A stretch of DNA of 64,000 nucleotides from the NCBI RefSeq assembly GCF_018812025.1, contig NC_063053.1, positions 10,309,623 to 10,373,622 on the forward strand, given 5' to 3'. Position 1 is the first letter of the stretch. Every line of letters begins with the position of its first letter. Shown piece after piece: positions 61,771 through 64,000 of this stretch. A model generated the notes under the pieces. That model did not search any database and was not told the DNA's origin. It saw only the letters and a program-made list of their open reading frames with translations. The position numbers and the translations under genes are program-made. This DNA is from Megalobrama amblycephala. Its lineage: Eukaryota; Chordata; Actinopteri; Cypriniformes; Xenocyprididae.

Positions 61771-63090
61771 ATGATCCTGTTTGAATCATTTCTGCAAAAT
61801 ATCAAAGCAGGACAGGATTTTATGGAGCAGTAGCACTACGGTAACATGAAATGAATATTATATTCTGAGATCATTGAATCAGGCCACTGTGATGAGAAAG
61901 AATAATTAAAAATAAGCAACCAAATTAATCTGATCACATTTTTATTTCTACACAATTCTTGTTATAACACATGCGCTTTATAAACACACAGTTACAACAA
62001 CTGAAGAAAAGCTACTTTTAGAGTTAGGACCCCAACTAAAGCAAGTGCCAACTAAAGCCAGTGCTTTTTCCATATAAATCCAACTTGGTTTATATCAGGC
62101 TCAATGGGCTCACAACGCTCGGTAGAAACATTCTCTGTCAACTCAGGTTTAATCCAGAGTTTTGAGATTAACTCTGAATCGTGTGCACCTGAAAGTGACA
62201 CATGCGGCAAACAGCCAGCGTCCGTTTCTCGCGAGAGAATACATATAAGCTTAAGCTATTATATTTATTTTAATTTAAAAGCAATGTTTAATAATTATAT
62301 GAATTATACATAATTATAATAAATAATTAGCAGCAAAAGATGAGCAATCTAAAGCTAAAATGTTTTCACTAACATTTAATTTGGAGCGAGAGATACAGGG
62401 GGAGTGGCTTGCATCAGAGAGGCTACAGGTCACTTTAGTCACAGCTGATTGGTCCAGTTTGGGTTTGTTTGCGATCTCTAACTAACTAATAAAACCTGCC
62501 CTGGAGCAGGTTAGCCGTGTAGTGTAAGTTACCATAGCAATGAAACCCGCTAAAAACCAATCCACCTTCATAAACCCCAAAAAACTGAGTTTGCTCAAAC
62601 TAATCTTGAACTTACCTGAGTAGAAACTGAAACTGGCTTTGTGCAATAGGCCACAGGTTTGTTTAAAGTGAAGATGCTGAGATCTAGAGATATCTGTTAG
62701 TGTTTAATGTTCTGTTTCTGTTTTGAGTTTTGTGAAGCTACCATTGTGCTGGAGAGTAGAGCCTGTGCTTCAGTCAATGATGAGCTGAAAAACATTGATT
62801 TTATTATGCTGCATGTTGTTTTATTTAAAGGCAGTAATTGTGTAGTTGCTGCTGCAATAATACAGTAATTACATTAGCTAATGCATGTGCTGTTGTCAGC
62901 TAATGATTTACTGTAAGAGATCTGCATTTTACAGAAAATGTTTAATAATAATAATTCAGGAAATACCTGTAAAGTGCATTTTTGTAAGACAGTAAAAAAA
63001 AAATAGAATTTTTTTATATTCATTTTATAGTTTTTGTTTGAACAGTTGGTTTTGTTAGTCAATTTAGCTCTAATTTTCGATTAAATTTTT
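61771..63090. other. Intergenic with a third GTAGAGCCTGTG copy
   Basis: 62690-62800 holds GTTAGTGTTTAATGTTCTG and GAGAGTAGAGCCTGTG as in the repeats at 12541 and 51664. Otherwise AT-rich, no coding exons. Confidence 0.45.
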
Positions 63091-63094
63091 TAAC

Positions 63095-63290
63095 AAGGTT
63101 AGCATGGATGTTCTAAAAACGTTCTGGGAACATCACATTTGAGAACGTCGTTCTGTGAAGGTCCGCCAAATAACATCCCCCAACCCTTTAAAAGAACTCC
63201 AAATTATGACCATCTCAGAATGTACTGGGAACCTTACTAGGCAACGTCCTTAACACCAGTGGGGACGTTCTGAGAACGTAAAATTTCTAG
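63095..63290. repeat. GAACGTTC-type dispersed repeat
   Basis: AAAACGTTCTGGGAACATC, GAGAACGTCGTTCTGTG and GGGGACGTTCTGAGAACGT blocks, related to 21055-21265 and 60660-61000. Confidence 0.55.
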
Positions 63291-64000
63291 CGGGGAGAGC
63301 ATTACATGTAACATACATTACGTAATAACGGTACTTTTTTGATGCAACTGCAAATTACATTCTAATAACGCAAATACATGTATTTACAGCCATAAAAATT
63401 ACTACAGATGAAGTATTTTGAAGAACAACAGTCGTAGTAATAGTATGAATTAGCTGAAATATAGCTAGTGATGCAGATGATTAGAAAACTAATTTCCTCC
63501 CAATCCAAAATCAATACTTGGAAATTTTAACAATGATATGACTCCTTAGATGTTACTTGTTGTTACAAAATGTTTATACCTGCAAGAGTCTCCTAGAAGG
63601 AATGGATGGATATTCTGGAGCAACTTGGCATTTTTGACTGGCCTTCAGCCATTTTTGTTTGGAGAATACAAATTCCACATACAACGGATTGCCACTTAGT
63701 GGCAGTGTACAGGATGATGCACTAGTGTCCTGTAGTTGTGATGTGCACTATGATATCAAAACCTGTGCATATGCAAGAAAATGGCTTTTTTTGTGACCTC
63801 TATGAGTGAAATAGTTAAGACTGATTTACTTAAGGAAGCAAAATTACTTTGAAAAAAACGATCAAAATTAAATATTTTTGTCTAAAAAATTCAAATGGAA
63901 AACAAGATATTTTTCTTACTCCACTGGCAGATATTTTTTCTTGTTTTCAGCAACTTAATTCTGATTATTATTATTATTTTTTTTTTTTCAGAAAATAAGA
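63291..64000. other. Right edge, dispersed-repeat remnants
   Basis: 63296-63375 has TAATAACG and TTTTTTGATGCAACT words similar to 60525-60655. 63895-63965 (AAACAAGATATTTTTCTTAC, CACTGGCAGATATTTTTTC) looks like a MITE end. No coding sequence. Confidence 0.4.

Overview
The window looks like nuclear DNA of a teleost fish, most likely a cyprinid (carp, goldfish or zebrafish relatives). The reasons are short exons with GT/AG borders in large AT-rich introns, abundant CA, GATA/TCTA and TC microsatellites, two decayed Tc1-type transposons, a solo LTR with a gypsy-like look, tRNA- and 5S-derived SINE-like sequences, and many foldback MITEs with TA, TTAA or 8-bp target duplications. No bacterial, organellar or CRISPR feature is present.

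The only protein-coding gene I can support is the 3' part of smoc2 (SPARC-related modular calcium-binding protein 2) on the + strand. Nine exons between 896 and 22739 join in unbroken reading phase. They encode the linker after the first thyroglobulin domain, the second thyroglobulin type-1 domain, the SPARC-like extracellular calcium-binding domain with two EF-hand loops, and a short basic tail ending in a stop. The 5' exons (signal peptide, Kazal domain, first thyroglobulin domain) lie outside the window to the left. A probable polyadenylation signal is at 23245.

The smoc2 introns (1-22715) hold a decayed Tc1 element (1744-3314), a solo LTR with a 5-bp duplication (4026-4439), several MITEs, an 'AACACCCTAGCAACC' minisatellite invaded by two MITEs (8690-9890), a compound TCTA/TGTC/GATA microsatellite (14471-14653) and a TC microsatellite that forms the polypyrimidine tract of an exon (14801-14857).

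From about 23270 to 64000 I find no convincing exon on either strand. This 40-kb stretch is repeat-dense. It includes a second Tc1-type transposon on the minus strand with its DDE residues preserved (40912-42489), an 8-bp-TSD hAT-like element nested in an older palindrome (36724-37727), a 769-bp foldback element at a TTAA site inside another repeat (57605-58373), a TCTCGA-rich element with internal repeats (30187-30745), a 1.3-kb minisatellite with a unit near 34 bp (49676-50985), a tRNA-derived SINE-like tandem array (48780-49450), and a 5S-rRNA-like SINE (51290-51640). A few repeat-poor islands (about 28.4-30.0, 31.0-33.0 and 42.5-43.8 kb) and one CpG-dense patch (38650-38835) are the best candidates for regulatory DNA.

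I did not find a clearly new biological system. The most useful observations are the nested insertions whose empty sites can be read from the flanks, and the microsatellite acting as a splice-site tract. All family assignments rest on visible motifs and general knowledge; no database search was run.
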